A stretch of DNA of 64,000 nucleotides from Heloderma charlesbogerti (GCA_026122225.1 JANEZZ010002882.1:1922001-1986000); one strand, 5' to 3'. Shown: positions 31,625 to 41,708, numbered from the stretch's first letter. The notes: generated by a model not told the origin, from the sequence alone. A program made the numbers and translations.

Positions 31625-32070
31625 GAATACCCTTCCCAGAGAGGTCTGTTGTGTGCATTCTCTGATGTCCTTTTGGCGTCTTGCAATGACCTTTTTATTT
31701 GCTAAGGCCTTTATCGTAACCTGTTTTAATACTTTTTTATTGTAACCTGTAGTTTTACTGTAATCCTGTTTTAGGTTTACTGGGTTTTATTCTCTGCTCT
31801 CTGTTTTCTTGGATCTCTTCCTCATCATATCTGATTTTTGTTTGTCATATGAAAGCCTAGAAATAATATAGATAGGATAGATTTAGGCCCCAACCCACAT
31901 AACGTTGCAGAGACTAAGTCCAAATGAGATCAATAGAACAAGTTAGTTGTGAATAACTTTAGCCCCATTGCATTCTGAGCGTCTTAGTCACGACTAACTG
32001 TGGCTGGGATGGAGCCTTAAATTTTACTGTTGATTTTAGATGGTTCAGAAATAAAGAAATAAATAAAATC
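31625..32070 (+). mobile_element. L2-type LINE 3' end, interrupted
   Basis: acccttcccagagaggtctg (ORF end) followed by a T-rich 3' UTR with cctttatcgtaacctgtttt and taatacttttttattgtaac, resuming after an insertion with aaataaagaaataaataaaa. Typical L2 3' end on the plus strand; 31866-32035 is interrupted by a palindromic repeat. Confidence 0.6.
31890..32015. repeat. Palindromic repeat inserted in L2 tail
   Basis: Inverted arms agactaagtccaaatgagat / ccattgcattctgagcgtct and agttagttgtgaataact / cacgactaactgtggc. Imperfect; boundaries approximate. No target duplication identified. Confidence 0.45.
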
Positions 32071-32282
32071 TGGGTTTTGGCTGTATAGCGGGGTTATAAG
32101 TAGGGTAGTAATAACAAAAGCTTCAAAGGTTGGTGTTCACCAAGACAGCTGAGTGACTGAGGTACAACTGAAGGGCCTGATGCACCTGGGGATCAGGGCC
32201 TATTTAAGAAATGTTGGTGCCTGAGATGGAAAACCCAAATGGTGCCCCCACCCCAGCCATAAATAATGGAAGGTTGTAAGAT

Positions 32283-32362
32283 CTGAGGTTTGGCAGGTAG
32301 CTACCAGAAAGGGCCTTTTCTTTGGTGGCACCTAAACTATGGACTCCCTCTCAAGTCACTAT
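32283..32362 (+). mobile_element. L2-type LINE ORF fragment
   Basis: agaaagggccttttctttgg-tggcacctaaactatggact encodes GRAFSLVAPKLWT, the conserved L2 C-terminal motif RAFSVVAPxLWNSLP. Cut off at 32362 by a SINE. Confidence 0.65.
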
Positions 32363-32437
32363 TAGGAACATAGGAAGCTGCCTTATTATACCGAGTCAGA
32401 CCATTGGTCCATCTAGCTCAGTATTATCTACTGCTGC
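32363..32437 (-). repeat. tRNA-derived SINE 3' tail
   Basis: Complement of the SINE tail: aggaacataggaagctgcct, tcagaccattggtccatcta, gctcagtattatctactgc. Only the 3' third is present. Confidence 0.8.
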
Positions 32438-32620
32438 CCTCCCAATATTTTGGACTACAGCTCCCATCAGCCCCAGACAGCATGGCCAACAGTCAGAGAT
32501 TATGGCAGAGAGAGGCAGCCTGGTATCCTCCAGATGTTTTGGACATCGACTCCCATGATCCCTGACCATTGGCCATGCTGCCTGGGATGATGGGGACTGG
32601 ACTCCTTTACAGGGGCCAGG
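32438..32620. repeat. Two partial TA-type palindromic MITEs
   Basis: 32440-32497 has ggactacagctcccatcagc and cagacagcatggccaacagt; 32517-32605 has atcctccagatgttttggac, actcccatgatccctgacca and catgctgcctgggatgatgg. They appear to be one copy inserted in or beside another. Confidence 0.6.
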
Positions 32621-33879
32621 TGGAATCACATGTCCCATTGTCACTGATGGCTAAGACGCCCCTTGGCTGGTTTGGTGCACGAGCCACACTCCTGCCTGGC
32701 GCTGCTCAGAGCAAAGTGCCCCGGGGACCTGAACCCGGTGCTCTGGCAACAGGGCCAGGCATTCCTGCACCACTGTGGCAGCTTGCAGACTGAAGGAGGG
32801 CTTGCCTGATCTCCCCCCCGCCGCAGCGCCACCCTTATAACGGCTGGGGAAAGCAGTGCTGCAGCTCGCCAGTGTGGCTCAGTTCCACTGAGAGCGACGG
32901 CCGCCTGCGTGGCCTGCCCTCTTGCCTCTCCTCCACCAGCACTCTTGCCTTTGGCCCTTGCTCACATGAGCTGGAACCTGATCCTGCTCCCCCGGCCTGT
33001 CCTTGACTATGTCATTCTCCTCTGCCTCTTTGGACCTTGGTCTGCTTGCACAGGAAGCGGACCCCCCCCAGCACTGGTCTTTTTCTGTGCATAGCCAAGC
33101 CCTGAAACTGCTCCGGCTCGTGACTTGCCTTGGTCAATTTCGGCTGGGGACTCAAAGTCCTCCTTGGAGTCTGCAGGTTCTGAAGCCTTGCAGCTGTCTC
33201 CTCCAGGCTGCCATCTTTCCTCCTTGCACTCCTTCAGGCGAGCGAACCCTCCGTCCCTCCCGTGCCCTTTCGCTGCTGCTCAGAATTTCCTGTTCTGATC
33301 CTCTCAGGAACAAAAGCTACTCAGCTAATTGCCCTCAAGCGCTCCCTCTTCCTCCTTCTGAAGATTCAAAGCCTGCCAAATTCACAGTTTGTTGCCCTAA
33401 CAAGCCACCTGTCAGGAGTTCTCAAGAGCCCTTTCCAGAAGATTTTATTTCTAGCACATTGGTCCAATCCAGTGGGAAGGGCCACGATCCAACCTACCCC
33501 TGGGTCATGACGCTCGTGGTGGGGGAGAAAGAGAAGAGAGCCTCCAAAATGGCATACACAGAGTTCTCATTTTACCCTCACAATGACCCTGCGAGGTATG
33601 TCAGGCTACAGGGGCACCATTTTAGACGTTATTACGGGCTAGGTGGGTAAAGATCTTTCAGCCCATCCCTGTTCATTCTCAGCAAGGATAAAAGGCCCAT
33701 CCTTGCAGACATTCGAGATCTAGATTGAAAAAGAACTTAGCAACAGCGATCACCATCCAATCTGGTGTTGCAGTTACCTTTCTTAACACTGTGTATGGCA
33801 ATGGAATCCAAATATGTATGCTCCTAAAGCAAAGAGATTTGTGCATTTGAGATGCCTTCTAGTACATAACCCCATTTCA
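32621..33879. other. No gene recognised; MIR-like tail at about 33550-33615
   Basis: A 215-codon plus frame (33003-33650) has a Pro/Leu/Ser-rich content with no domain and ends in a repeat-like stretch (ttctcattttaccctcacaa, cctgcgaggtatg) that reads as a MIR-type SINE tail on the minus strand, so I do not call a gene. The CT-rich stretch 32890-33260 resembles an LTR interior but has no sister copy. Confidence 0.35.
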
Positions 33880-34330
33880 TGGCTTAGAACAATAGTCTCT
33901 CTGTGCAGAACCAGCTGGTTGGTAAGGAATAGAGGCAAACTTGGGGGGAAATTATACATGGCCTGAAATTTGGGCTTCGCCTGTCCTGTGATGGCTGTGT
34001 CGGGCTCAGCCCTGGAGCAAACTGGGGGCAAATCCAATTAGCAAAGTCAATAGGCAAGCAAAAAGGACCAAAGCACAATATTACCACTCCAGAAAAAGGG
34101 CAGTCCAAAAGCGGGGGCTCATCCAGAGGCCAGCAGCATGAGAGGTCAGTGCAAGGAGAAGCTAGGCTGCATGCTCCTGGGAGCTGAAATAAAGGTGTCA
34201 TTCTAGTAGCTAGCAGGCCTCAACTGAAGGCTTATATAGCCAAGTCTCTCAGCCCACACCCAGATGCAGCTGCACGCTGTTAGTGCTAAGCTGGTATCTC
34301 CCTACTTCTGAGGAGACCTTTCTCATAACA
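33880..34330. mobile_element. Possible solo LTR with TATA-like box
   Basis: On the minus strand 34330 starts tgttatgagaaaggtctcct and continues to gctatataag at 34231-34240, a TATA-like box about 95 bases in. On the plus strand gaaataaagg (34185-34194) could be a polyadenylation signal, so the orientation is uncertain. No second LTR, no target duplication and no sister copy in the window support it. Confidence 0.25.
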
Positions 34331-34440
34331 GAATGCCTCTTTTAATGGTGCCTGCAGCGACACATTCATCAGTTAAGCCAGGGGCTAGAGCAACTCCCCT
34401 ATGAGGAAGGGTTACAACATCTGGGACTGTTTAGCTTAGA

Positions 34441-34527
34441 ACAGCCTTCCTGAACCAGGTTCTCCCCAGATGTGTTGAACTACAACCTGGGAGTTGTAAT
34501 CCAACAGATCTGGAGGGCACTAGGTCG
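34441..34527. repeat. TA-type palindromic MITE with deleted centre
   Basis: cagccttcctgaaccaggtt ... cagatgtgttgaactacaac and gggagttgtaatccaacaga-tctggagggcactaggtcgg. The centre (tcatccccagccag) is missing, leaving a near-direct fold-back. Confidence 0.75.
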
Positions 34528-34546
34528 GCTCAGATAAAAGTGAGTG

Positions 34547-34998
34547 AGGGGAAACATGATAGAGATGTACAAAATCATACCTCGCGTGGAGAAAGTGGAG
34601 GGGAAGACATTTCCCCCCCTCTCTTGTAATACTAGAACCTCACGGGATCATCCTATGAAGCCGATTGGTGGGAGCTTTAGGACAGATCAAAGGAAGGGCT
34701 TCTTCACACAGTGCAGAGTTGAACTACGGAATTTGCTCCCACAAAATGTAATGATGGCCACCAATTTGGATGGCTTTAAAAGGGTGTTAGACGCATTCAT
34801 GGAGGAGAAGGCTATCAGTAGCTACTAGTCCTGAGGGCTAAATGCTACCTCCAATACCAGTCGCTGGAGAACACAAGCGGGAGGGTGCTTATACTCACGG
34901 GTTTCCAAAAACATCTGGTTGGCCACTGTGTGAACAGAATACTGGACTAGATAGACCCTTGGTCTGATCCAGCTGGGCTCTTCTTACGTTCTTATGAA
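34547..34998 (+). mobile_element. CR1-like LINE 3' end, longest copy
   Basis: Encodes the ORF2 C-terminus: MIEMYKIIPRVEKVEGK, TRTSRDHPMKPIGGSFRTDQ, RKGFFTQCRVELRNLLPQ, MATNLDGFKRVLDAFMEEKA, then stop and a 3' UTR ending ggtctgatccagctgggctc-ttcttacgttcttatg. The R-x-D-M-I-E-x-Y-K-I and (W)NLLPQ pattern is the jockey/CR1/L2-type ORF2 C-terminus. The element is 5'-truncated. The 94-codon frame from 34544 is an inactive remnant. Confidence 0.8.
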
Positions 34999-35011
34999 GG
35001 CCTCTCAATAC

Positions 35012-36264
35012 ACAATTGCGCTCATTTCACATGCCAGCAAGGTGATGCTCAAAATCCTACAAGCTAGGCTTCAGCAGTATGCGAACCGAGAACTACCGGA
35101 AGTACAAGCTGGGTTTCGAAGAGGCAGAGGAACTAGAGATCAAATCGCCAACGTTTGCTGGATCATGGAGAAAGCAAGAGAATTCCAGAAAAACGTCTAT
35201 TTCTGCTTCATTGACTACACTAAAGCCTTTGATTGTGTGGATCACAACAAACTGTGGCAAATTCTTAAAGTGATGGGAGTACCAGACCACCTTACCTGTC
35301 TCCTGAGAAACCTGTACGAGGGTCAAGAAGCAACAGTAAGAACCAGACATGGAACAACCGAGTGGTTCAAAATTGGGAAAGGAGTACGACAAAGCTGCAT
35401 ATTGTCACCCTGCTTATTTAACTTATATGCAGAGTACATCATGAGAAATGCCGGGTTGGATGAATCACAGGTCGGAATTAAGATTGCCGGGAGAATTATC
35501 AACAACCTCAGATACGCAGACGATACCACCCTAATGGCAGAAAGCGAAGAGGATCTCAAGAGCCTCTTGTTGAGGGTGAAAGAGGAGAGTGCAAAAGCTG
35601 GTTTGAAACTCAACATTAAAAAAACGAAGATCATGGCATCTGGCCCCATCACTTCCTGGCATATGGAAGGGGAAGTAATGGAAGCAGTGACAGATTTTAC
35701 TTTCTTGGGCTCCACGATTACCGCAGACGGTGACAATAGCCATGAAATTAAAAGACGCTTGCTCCTTGGGAGGAAAGCTATGGCAAACCTAGACAGCATA
35801 GTAAGAAGCAGAGACCTTGCCGACAAAGGTCCGTCTAATCAAAGCTATGGTTTTCCCAGTAGTAATGTATGGCTGTGAGAGCTGGACTATAAGGAAGGCT
35901 GAGCGACGAAGAATTGATGCTTTCGAACTGTGGTGCTGGAGAAGACTCTTACGAGTGCCCTGGACTGCAAGGAGGTCAAATCAGTCCATCCTAAAGGAAA
36001 TCAACCCTGAGTGCTCATTGGAAGGACAGATACTGAAGCTGAAGCTCCAATATTTTGGCCACCTAATGCGAAGAGAAAGCTCCCTGGAAAAGACCCTGAT
36101 GTTGGGAAAGACTGAAGGCAAAAGGAGAAGGGGACGACAGAGGATGAGATGGCTAGATAGCATCACCGATGCAATGAATATGAACTTGAGCACACTCCGG
36201 GAGAGAGCGCAGGACAGGAAGGCCTGGCGTGCTATGGTCCATGGGGTCACGAAGAGTCGGACAT
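35012..36264 (+). pseudogene. BovB ORF2 remnant: reverse transcriptase and C-terminus, one frameshift
   Basis: The first frame (35012 to about 35823) carries the reverse transcriptase: QAGFRRGRGTRDQ, motif A FIDYTKAFD, motif B GKGVRQSCILSP, motif C YADD at 35513-35524, and FLGSTIT. The usual glycine in motif B GVRQGC is serine here. Near 35815 the frame shifts; compared with the known BovB pattern about 5 nt appear lost just after SRD. The second frame (to 36264) holds LPTKVRLIKAMVFPVVMYGC, ESWTIRKAERRRIDAFELWC, RRLLRVPWTARRSNQSILKE, LQYFGHLMRR and the C-terminal MVHGVTKSRT. Endonuclease domain absent through 5' truncation. The methionine at 34994 lies in the flanking CR1-like tail, so it is not the BovB start. 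Dead copy; the enzyme would have primed reverse transcription at nicked target DNA in the nucleus. Confidence 0.9.
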
Positions 36265-36291
36265 GATTGAACGACTGAACAACAACAACAA
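35012..36291 (+). mobile_element. BovB (RTE-clade) LINE, 5'-truncated
   Basis: Flanked by ctcaatac at 35004-35011 and 36292-36299, a perfect 8-bp target duplication. Ends in gtcggacatgattgaacgac-tgaacaacaacaac, the characteristic BovB 3' end. About 1.28 kb remains of an element whose full length is about 3.2 kb. BovB is known in squamates, ruminants and others with strong evidence for horizontal transfer. It is inserted in the first bases of a CR1-like 3' end (continuing at 36300), so it is younger than that copy. Carries one frameshift only (next entry). Confidence 0.95.
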
Positions 36292-36299
36292 CTCAATAC

Positions 36300-36453
36300 C
36301 AGTTGCTGGGGAACATGGGTGGGAGGGTGCTGTTGCACCCGTGTCCTACTTGTGGGTTTCCCGTGGGCAGCTGGTTGGCCACTGTGTGAACAGAATCCTG
36401 GCCTAGATGGACCCTTGGTCAGTTCCTGCACAGCTCTTCTTATGTGCTTATGA
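36300..36453 (+). mobile_element. CR1-like LINE 3' end interrupted by BovB
   Basis: agttgctggggaacatgggt ... ggagggtgctgttgcacccg ... ggccactgtgtgaacagaat ... agctcttcttatgtgcttatg. Its left part is the 8-bp target copy of the BovB insertion. A second CR1-like tail therefore lay directly behind 34547-34998 before BovB arrived. Confidence 0.75.
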
Positions 36454-37261
36454 TATGTGTATAATTATGATACACACATTTCCAAACACATTGGAAGTCT
36501 CATTCACACATTACATTCTTCAGGTTAAAAAAAAAAATCTTAGGAGTACACTTAAGAAATGTCATGTGTGAAGCAGCCATGAAAAACAGTTTGTAGGCTG
36601 ATTCATGATCCTTTGGTGAGAGTGGAACTTACTGGGGGACACACTTTGCCCACATGCATCCTTCAGTGGGAGAAAAACTATCTTGCCTGCACCTCCAAAG
36701 CTGTCTTCGAGGAAAGGGAACTGTTGTGTCTGAGAGATGCTTCTTTCCTTTTAAAGTAATGTTTCTTCTTTGGAAGGATCTTCTTGCAGCAGAGAGAGAG
36801 AGGGAGGGAGGCAGGGAGAATAGCATTGTCTGTAAACCATGGCAGGACTCACTTGCTCGCATTCCCACACTAAGCAAAATGCGCCCCACACAGAATATGT
36901 TTTACTTACAGAAGGAATCTCTTATGTGGCCGCAGGGAAGTTTTCGAAAGAAATGTGATCTTCAGAAATCGAAATGTAAACTTGAAACAGCTTCCAAAGC
37001 AAAGGTTAGATCAAAGACGAGAGCGATTTTTCTTGGGCTGGCAGAGTCTGCAAGGAATCCGCGGCGTTCCTCATGGTGGTGCGATTCGATACGGTGGCTG
37101 TGAATCGAGCAATAAATAATACTTTACACATGGCGATCAAATGGCACTTTTATGAATATTGACTAAAGAAGGGTACGAAGAAACCCATTAACCCAGAGGC
37201 AACTGGGACACTTCACAGCAGCAAATATCTACGACACGTAAGAACTGCCGTAGTGGAGTCA
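36454..37261. other. No gene recognised
   Basis: A 149-codon plus frame (36654-37103) has no recognisable domain. GAGA-rich run at 36791-36812. Confidence 0.4.
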
Positions 37262-37462
37262 AGGACATGAGCTGCCAAAGGTGTGAGCTGCGAAGTCCTG
37301 AATTCAAGTCCTACCTCAGCCCTCAGTTCAGCCTTAGCCCCTCATCTGCAATACAGGAATCACAGTGCTGGCCTGTCTTACAGGGCTGTTGTAAGGATTT
37401 GTGAGATAACTTTTGTGAAGGGTGCTGAATACTCAAACGGCATCATATAAATATTAACTGTG
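37262..37462 (+). repeat. MIR-like SINE, old copy
   Basis: aggacatgagctgccaaagg (decayed head), tcctgaattcaagtcctacc (B-box region), cttagcccctcatctgcaat, acagggctgttgtaaggatt and the tail gcatcatataaatattaact. More diverged than the copy at 11942-12182. Confidence 0.65.
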
Positions 37463-38670
37463 ATTGTTAATTGATCTTGGTCGTTCATGCCCCAGTCCTG
37501 GGAGACTGGACAAGTGGGACCTGCAACGAAGTGTTACAGCGTGGAGTGCTCCTATGTTCCAGCCAGCCACGTTCTCTGCCAGGATGCACGTTTACATTCT
37601 TCCAGCTTTCCATTCCCACCCCACAACAGACACTTCACGTTCTGTGGCTACTGGTCACTGAGTGTGCTCAGTCCTCACTGGGCTCTTTTGTGGGGTGGGG
37701 GGTATTGGCCCTCTTAGAGTTTTTTTCCCTCCCCCAAAGGTTTTTGTACTTCTGCAAACCCCGCACATGCTGATGCCTCCCTCTTCTTTCTCAGGAGACT
37801 TGTCTTGGCTACTTAGCCATCAGAATCTGGCAACAAAATTCATTGTCAGTGGATCTTTCTAGATTAAATTACTCTAATGCAAGGGTGCACAACCTTTTTG
37901 GTCCTGAGGGCTGCATGGGATGCTGGCTCGGGGGCTGTGCATGCACGTACACACACACACACGCACCAGTCATCCTGATACAGACTGCTTTTTCCTTGCT
38001 TCTGGGAGAAGGGGATGGCAGAAGGCTTCTCTCCCCTTTCTCTCACTGTACTGTACAGTAATCTCCAACCTACCCAGAAAGGGCAAGTGACTCGTCATCT
38101 CTGTCCTCCATCTCCTGACGCACTCTACAGAATGCTCCTGGGAGGCACCTGGCCAAAGGGCGAGCTGCAAGCCCTTCAGAGCTGCCCAGTCCTCACGTGT
38201 GGGGATAAGAGTGTGGGATGGAGGCCAAGAGCAGTTGGCAAAGAGGTTTGCAGCCCATGAGCCACCGGGGCCTGGCTGGGCAGTTTTCCTTGTGTCGTGG
38301 TGGCCTATAGAAGCAGAAGATGCCACAGCACAGAGACAAGGTGGGCAGGAGTGGGAGGGGCTTGATGCCTGGGCCAGCAGCCTTCTCTTGGCAGGGGGAG
38401 GGAATGTAGCAGTGGCAGGGTCCAGGCACCCATGGGGGCCACACCTAAGGCCTCGAGTGGGTGGGGAGCAAGCAGTCCAAGGGTTGTGCATGCTAGCTCA
38501 AAAGCACGCTTCTTTGTGGGGCTGCTTTTGAGGTTGGCTTGGAAACTTCAGCTGGTGCAAATGCAGCCCTCAGACTATTTTCTGAGCCTCGCAGGTTAGA
38601 TGATTAAACTGTCTTCATTGGCTAATAGGGAGGGACAAATCTGTCAGTTTCATGGTCTCCTGCATTCAGC
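37463..38670. other. No gene recognised; hAT-like terminus near 37878-37940
   Basis: gcaagggtgcacaacctttttgg-tcctgagggctg resembles the CAGGGGTCCCC-type left end. A short (CA)n run at 37948-37966. Frames of up to 173 codons (37970-38491 minus) overlap frames on the other strand and have no domain. Confidence 0.35.
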
Positions 38671-39735
38671 ATTCATAGAATCATAGAACAGCAGGGTTGG
38701 AAAGGGCCTATAAGACCACCGAGCCCAACCTCCTGCTCAGTGCAGGAATCCAAGTCAGAGCATCCCTGACAGGTGGCTGTCCAGCCGCGTCTCGAATGCC
38801 TCCAGTGTGGGAGAGCCCACCACCTCCCTGGGTCATTGGTTCCATCGTCGTATTGCTCTAACAGTCAGGAAGTTTTTCCTGATGTTCAGCTGGAATCTGG
38901 CTTCCTGTAACCTGAGCCCATGATTCCGTGTCCTGCACTCCGGGATGATCGAGGAGAGATCCTGGCCTTCCTCTCTGTGACAACCTTGGAAGTACTTGAA
39001 GAGCGCTATCCTATCTCCCCTCAGTTTTCTCTTCTCAAGACTAAACATGCCCAGTTCTTTCAGTCTCTCATAGGGCATTGTTTCCAGTCCCCTGATCATC
39101 CTCGTTGCCCTCCTCTGAAACCTCTCCAGCTTCTCTGCATCCTTCTTAAAGTGTGGTGCCCAGAACTGGACACAGTACTCCAGATGAGGCCTAACCAGTG
39201 CTGAGTAGAGGGGAACTAGCACTTCCCGGGATTTGGAAGCTATGCTTCTATGAATGCAGCCCAAAATAGCATTTGCCTTTTTTGCAGCCATATCACATTG
39301 TTGGCTCATATTCAGCTTGTGATCGACAACAATTCCAAGACCCTTCTTGCTTGTAGTGTTGTGGAGCCACGTATCCCCCATCTTGTAACTGTGCATTTGG
39401 TTTCTTTTTCTTAGGTGCAGAACTTGGCATTTATCCCTATTAAATTGCATTCTGTTGTTTTCTGCCCAGCGCTTCAGCTTATCAAGATCACTTTGAATTC
39501 TGTTTCTGTCTTCCAGGGTATTAGCTATCCCACCCAATTTTGTGTCATCTGCAAATTTGATCAGCATTCCCTGCACCTCCTCCTCCAAGTCATTAATAAA
39601 AATGTTGAAGAGCGCTGGGCCCAGGACTGAGCCCTGCGGTACCCCACTCGTTACCTCTCCCTAGTTTGAGAAGATCCCATTGATAAGCACTCTTTGAATC
39701 CAATCCTGTAGCCAACTGTGGGTCCACCTGACAGT
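38671..39735 (-). mobile_element. CR1-type LINE, 5'-truncated
   Basis: Minus strand. Ends at the low-coordinate side in attctatgattctatgaatg, the CR1 3' end, preceded by gggctcggtggtcttatagg-ccctttccaaccctgctg. Upstream lies the ORF2 remnant. About 1.06 kb of an element that is normally about 4.5 kb. The 5' break is near 39735 and no clear target duplication was seen. Confidence 0.9.
38833..39728 (-). pseudogene. CR1 ORF2 remnant (reverse transcriptase to C-terminus)
   Basis: Reading from high to low coordinates: WTHSWLQDWIQRVLINGIFSN, an in-frame stop, GEVTSGVPQGSVLGP (motif B), then 251 open codons with LIKFADDTKLGG (motif C, FADD), KGLGIVVDHKLNMSQQCDMA, LVPLYSALVRPHLEYCVQFW, RFQRRATRMIRGLETMPYER, LGMFSLEKRKLRGDRIALFK and the C-terminus FLTVRAIRRWNQ, followed by a premature stop before the usual LP. 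One stop in the readable part makes it inactive. Only the palm/thumb half of the reverse transcriptase and the CR1 C-terminal region are left; endonuclease is absent. Confidence 0.9.
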
Positions 39736-40376
39736 GGATCCACGCTATCCACAGTTTTTAAAATCCCAAGTTCTTTCTGTCCTGTACATGAAGAAATTTG
39801 TGATTTTTGGTAAATTCTTATCAAAAACGAAAACAAAGCAAACTTCTCAACCACCTGTAATGGCTAAATTCAGTGGGTAAAACTATTCCCAGCCTGGAGT
39901 GGACCATGTTACACCTGCCTGCCATACAGCTGTTAAAGCTGAGGAGCCTGTCAGAAAAAGAGGTCGCAGCCTTAATTCAGCACCCCAAATATAATTGAAT
40001 ACATGGAGATTGAAACTCAGACTTTTAAGAGGATGCATATCAGTTTCGATTTCTCCCACATCTGAATGTTTAAATCTAAAGTTCTTCCCTTCCCATTTAT
40101 GATGAAATCTGCGAATTATGGTAAGTTGTTATCAAAAGGCGAACCGAATGAAATTGTCACCCATCCCTATTGGCTACCGGTCTTTTTCTGAGCTCAGTTG
40201 CTGACCTCTAGGCCGCAAACAGGCTACTATAAACCCACCTCCTCCCCTTAGAAAGTCTCCAAGATTGCCAAGGAATTAGATGCTAAGTTTGGTGTTCCAT
40301 GGACATGCAAGCACTGTGTAACTGTGTACCAGCTTCCCCAGTCCATCAGGGCAACCCACACAAGGATCCTGTTTGG
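39736..40376. other. No gene recognised; diverged direct duplication of ~75 bp
   Basis: 39757-39835 (ccaagttctttctgtcctgt ... ggtaaattcttatcaaaaac) and 40076-40152 (taaagttcttcccttcccat ... ggtaagttgttatcaaaagg) share the same order. Probably two arms or copies of an AT-rich hAT-type element; gtcacccatccctattgg at 40157 resembles a hAT right end. Confidence 0.45.
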
Positions 40377-41165
40377 GCGTTTATTTTATTTATTTATTAT
40401 TAAATTTATTAATCGCCCATCTGGCTGGTCACCCAGCCACTCTGGGCAATGTACAACACACCATAAAACAATTTAAAACAAATTCTACCATAAATTTTTT
40501 TTAAAATACCCTAACCCACCCCAAATGCCTGCCTGAACAACCACGTTTTTAAAGCACGATGGAAGCTCATTAAAGAGGGGGCATGATGGAGTTCCCTAGG
40601 GAGGGAGTTCCACAGAGTGGGGGCCACCACAGAAAAGGCCCTCTCCCTCGTCCCCACCAGTCTAGCTGTCCTGGCTGATGGGACAGAGAGAAGGCCATCC
40701 GAGGCTGATCTTGTTAAGCGGCCTGTCTGGTGCTGCTGGAGGCGCTCCTTAAGATAGGCTGGGCCGGAACCATATAGGGTTTTAAAGGTCAAAACCAACA
40801 CCTTGAATTTGGCCCGGAAAACAACTGGTAACCAGTGCAACTCCTTCAGCACTGGAGTGATGTGATCTCGCTGGCGGCTGCCTTTAATCAGGCGAGCCGC
40901 TGCGTTCTGTACCAGCTGCAGCTTCCGAACCGTCTTCAAGGGTAACCCCACGTAGAGCGCATTACAGTAGTCTAAACGAGAGGAGACCAGGGCATGTACT
41001 ACCGATGGGAGCAGATGGTCGGGAAGGAAGGGGCGCAGCCGCCGTATCAGATGGAGTTGATACAGCGCTGTCTGGCTCACAGCTGACACCTGAGCCTCCA
41101 TGGACAGCTGGGAGTCCAAAATGACCCCCAGGCTGCGGACCTGGTCTTTCAACGTTCCTTCAATG
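40377..41165 (-). mobile_element. L2-type LINE 3' half
   Basis: Minus strand: ORF2 C-terminal part, then a 3' UTR and a (TTTA/AATA)n tail at 40377-40415 with cgcccatctggctggtcacc. The tail is nearly identical to that at 7083-7205. L2 is an active or recently active family in several squamates; this copy is well preserved. The 5' end is truncated near 41165; a short imperfect duplication (ggacctggtctttcaacgtt / tggtctttcaaggacctgg) marks that edge. Confidence 0.9.
40511..41152 (-). pseudogene. L2 ORF2 C-terminal remnant, 213 codons open
   Basis: Starts inside ORF2 at VRSLGVILDSQLSMEAQVSA, then LHLIRRLRPFLPDHLLPSVV, HALVSSRLDYCNALYVGLP, KLQLVQNAAARLIKG, ITPVLKELHWLPV, KVLVLTFKTLYGSGPAYL, and the hallmark RAFSVVAPTLWNSLPRELH, ending FHRALKTWLFRQAFGVG. 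This is the region after the reverse transcriptase catalytic core. No stop or frameshift in 642 bases, which indicates a young copy or good luck. The chosen methionine is arbitrary because the gene is 5'-truncated. Not a host gene. Confidence 0.9.
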
Positions 41166-41547
41166 GTCTTTCAAGGACCTGGCGTTCCTTTTTAGTGCCT
41201 TCAGCTGCAGCTTGATTCAAGCCCACTGAGAATTAACCGACTGGCCTGAACATCTGAGAGCAGTCCAACGTTGTTAAGCTCAACATTTCTGTCCATTTGC
41301 ATTGGCTGACTGTTCCTTAGACTGCAGCTCTGGGAGATATGATTTCAAGGGCTGCCCAAAATAAAGGATGCGTAAGTATCTGAGCCCCAGTTTAGAAAGG
41401 GACTTTGAGCTGACACTGAAATAGCTCTTGCTCGCTGGTACAGCTCAAAGGGACGCTCAGGAGCACCAAAGGGGAAGAGGGCACAGAACGGGAAGAGCGC
41501 TGTGGGGGCAGGTCCACCCCAAGAAGCCTTGAGCACGTAAGGTGGAG
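41166..41547. other. No gene recognised
   Basis: No feature supported. Confidence 0.4.
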
Positions 41548-41665
41548 GTCCCCAATATTTTTGGACCCATGGGCACATTTAGAAATTTGAGAAAGTCCTG
41601 TGGGCTCCCATGGAGGATGTGGCTATTCACCTAATGGCTGCCATGGGGGCCTGGCTAGTCAAAAG

Positions 41666-41667
<2 letters not shown>
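41548..41667 (+). mobile_element. hAT-like repeat (GGTCCCCAA terminus)
   Basis: ggtggaggtccccaatattt-ttggacccatgggcac, tgtgggctcccatggaggat and aatggctgccatgggggcct follow the order of 18770-18904 and 22448-22640. The following (TG)n array cuts it off. Confidence 0.5.

Positions 41668-41708
<41 letters not shown>

Noticed and set aside
33003..33650. 215-codon plus frame, Leu/Pro/Ser-rich
   Set aside because: No domain and its end lies in a MIR-like tail.
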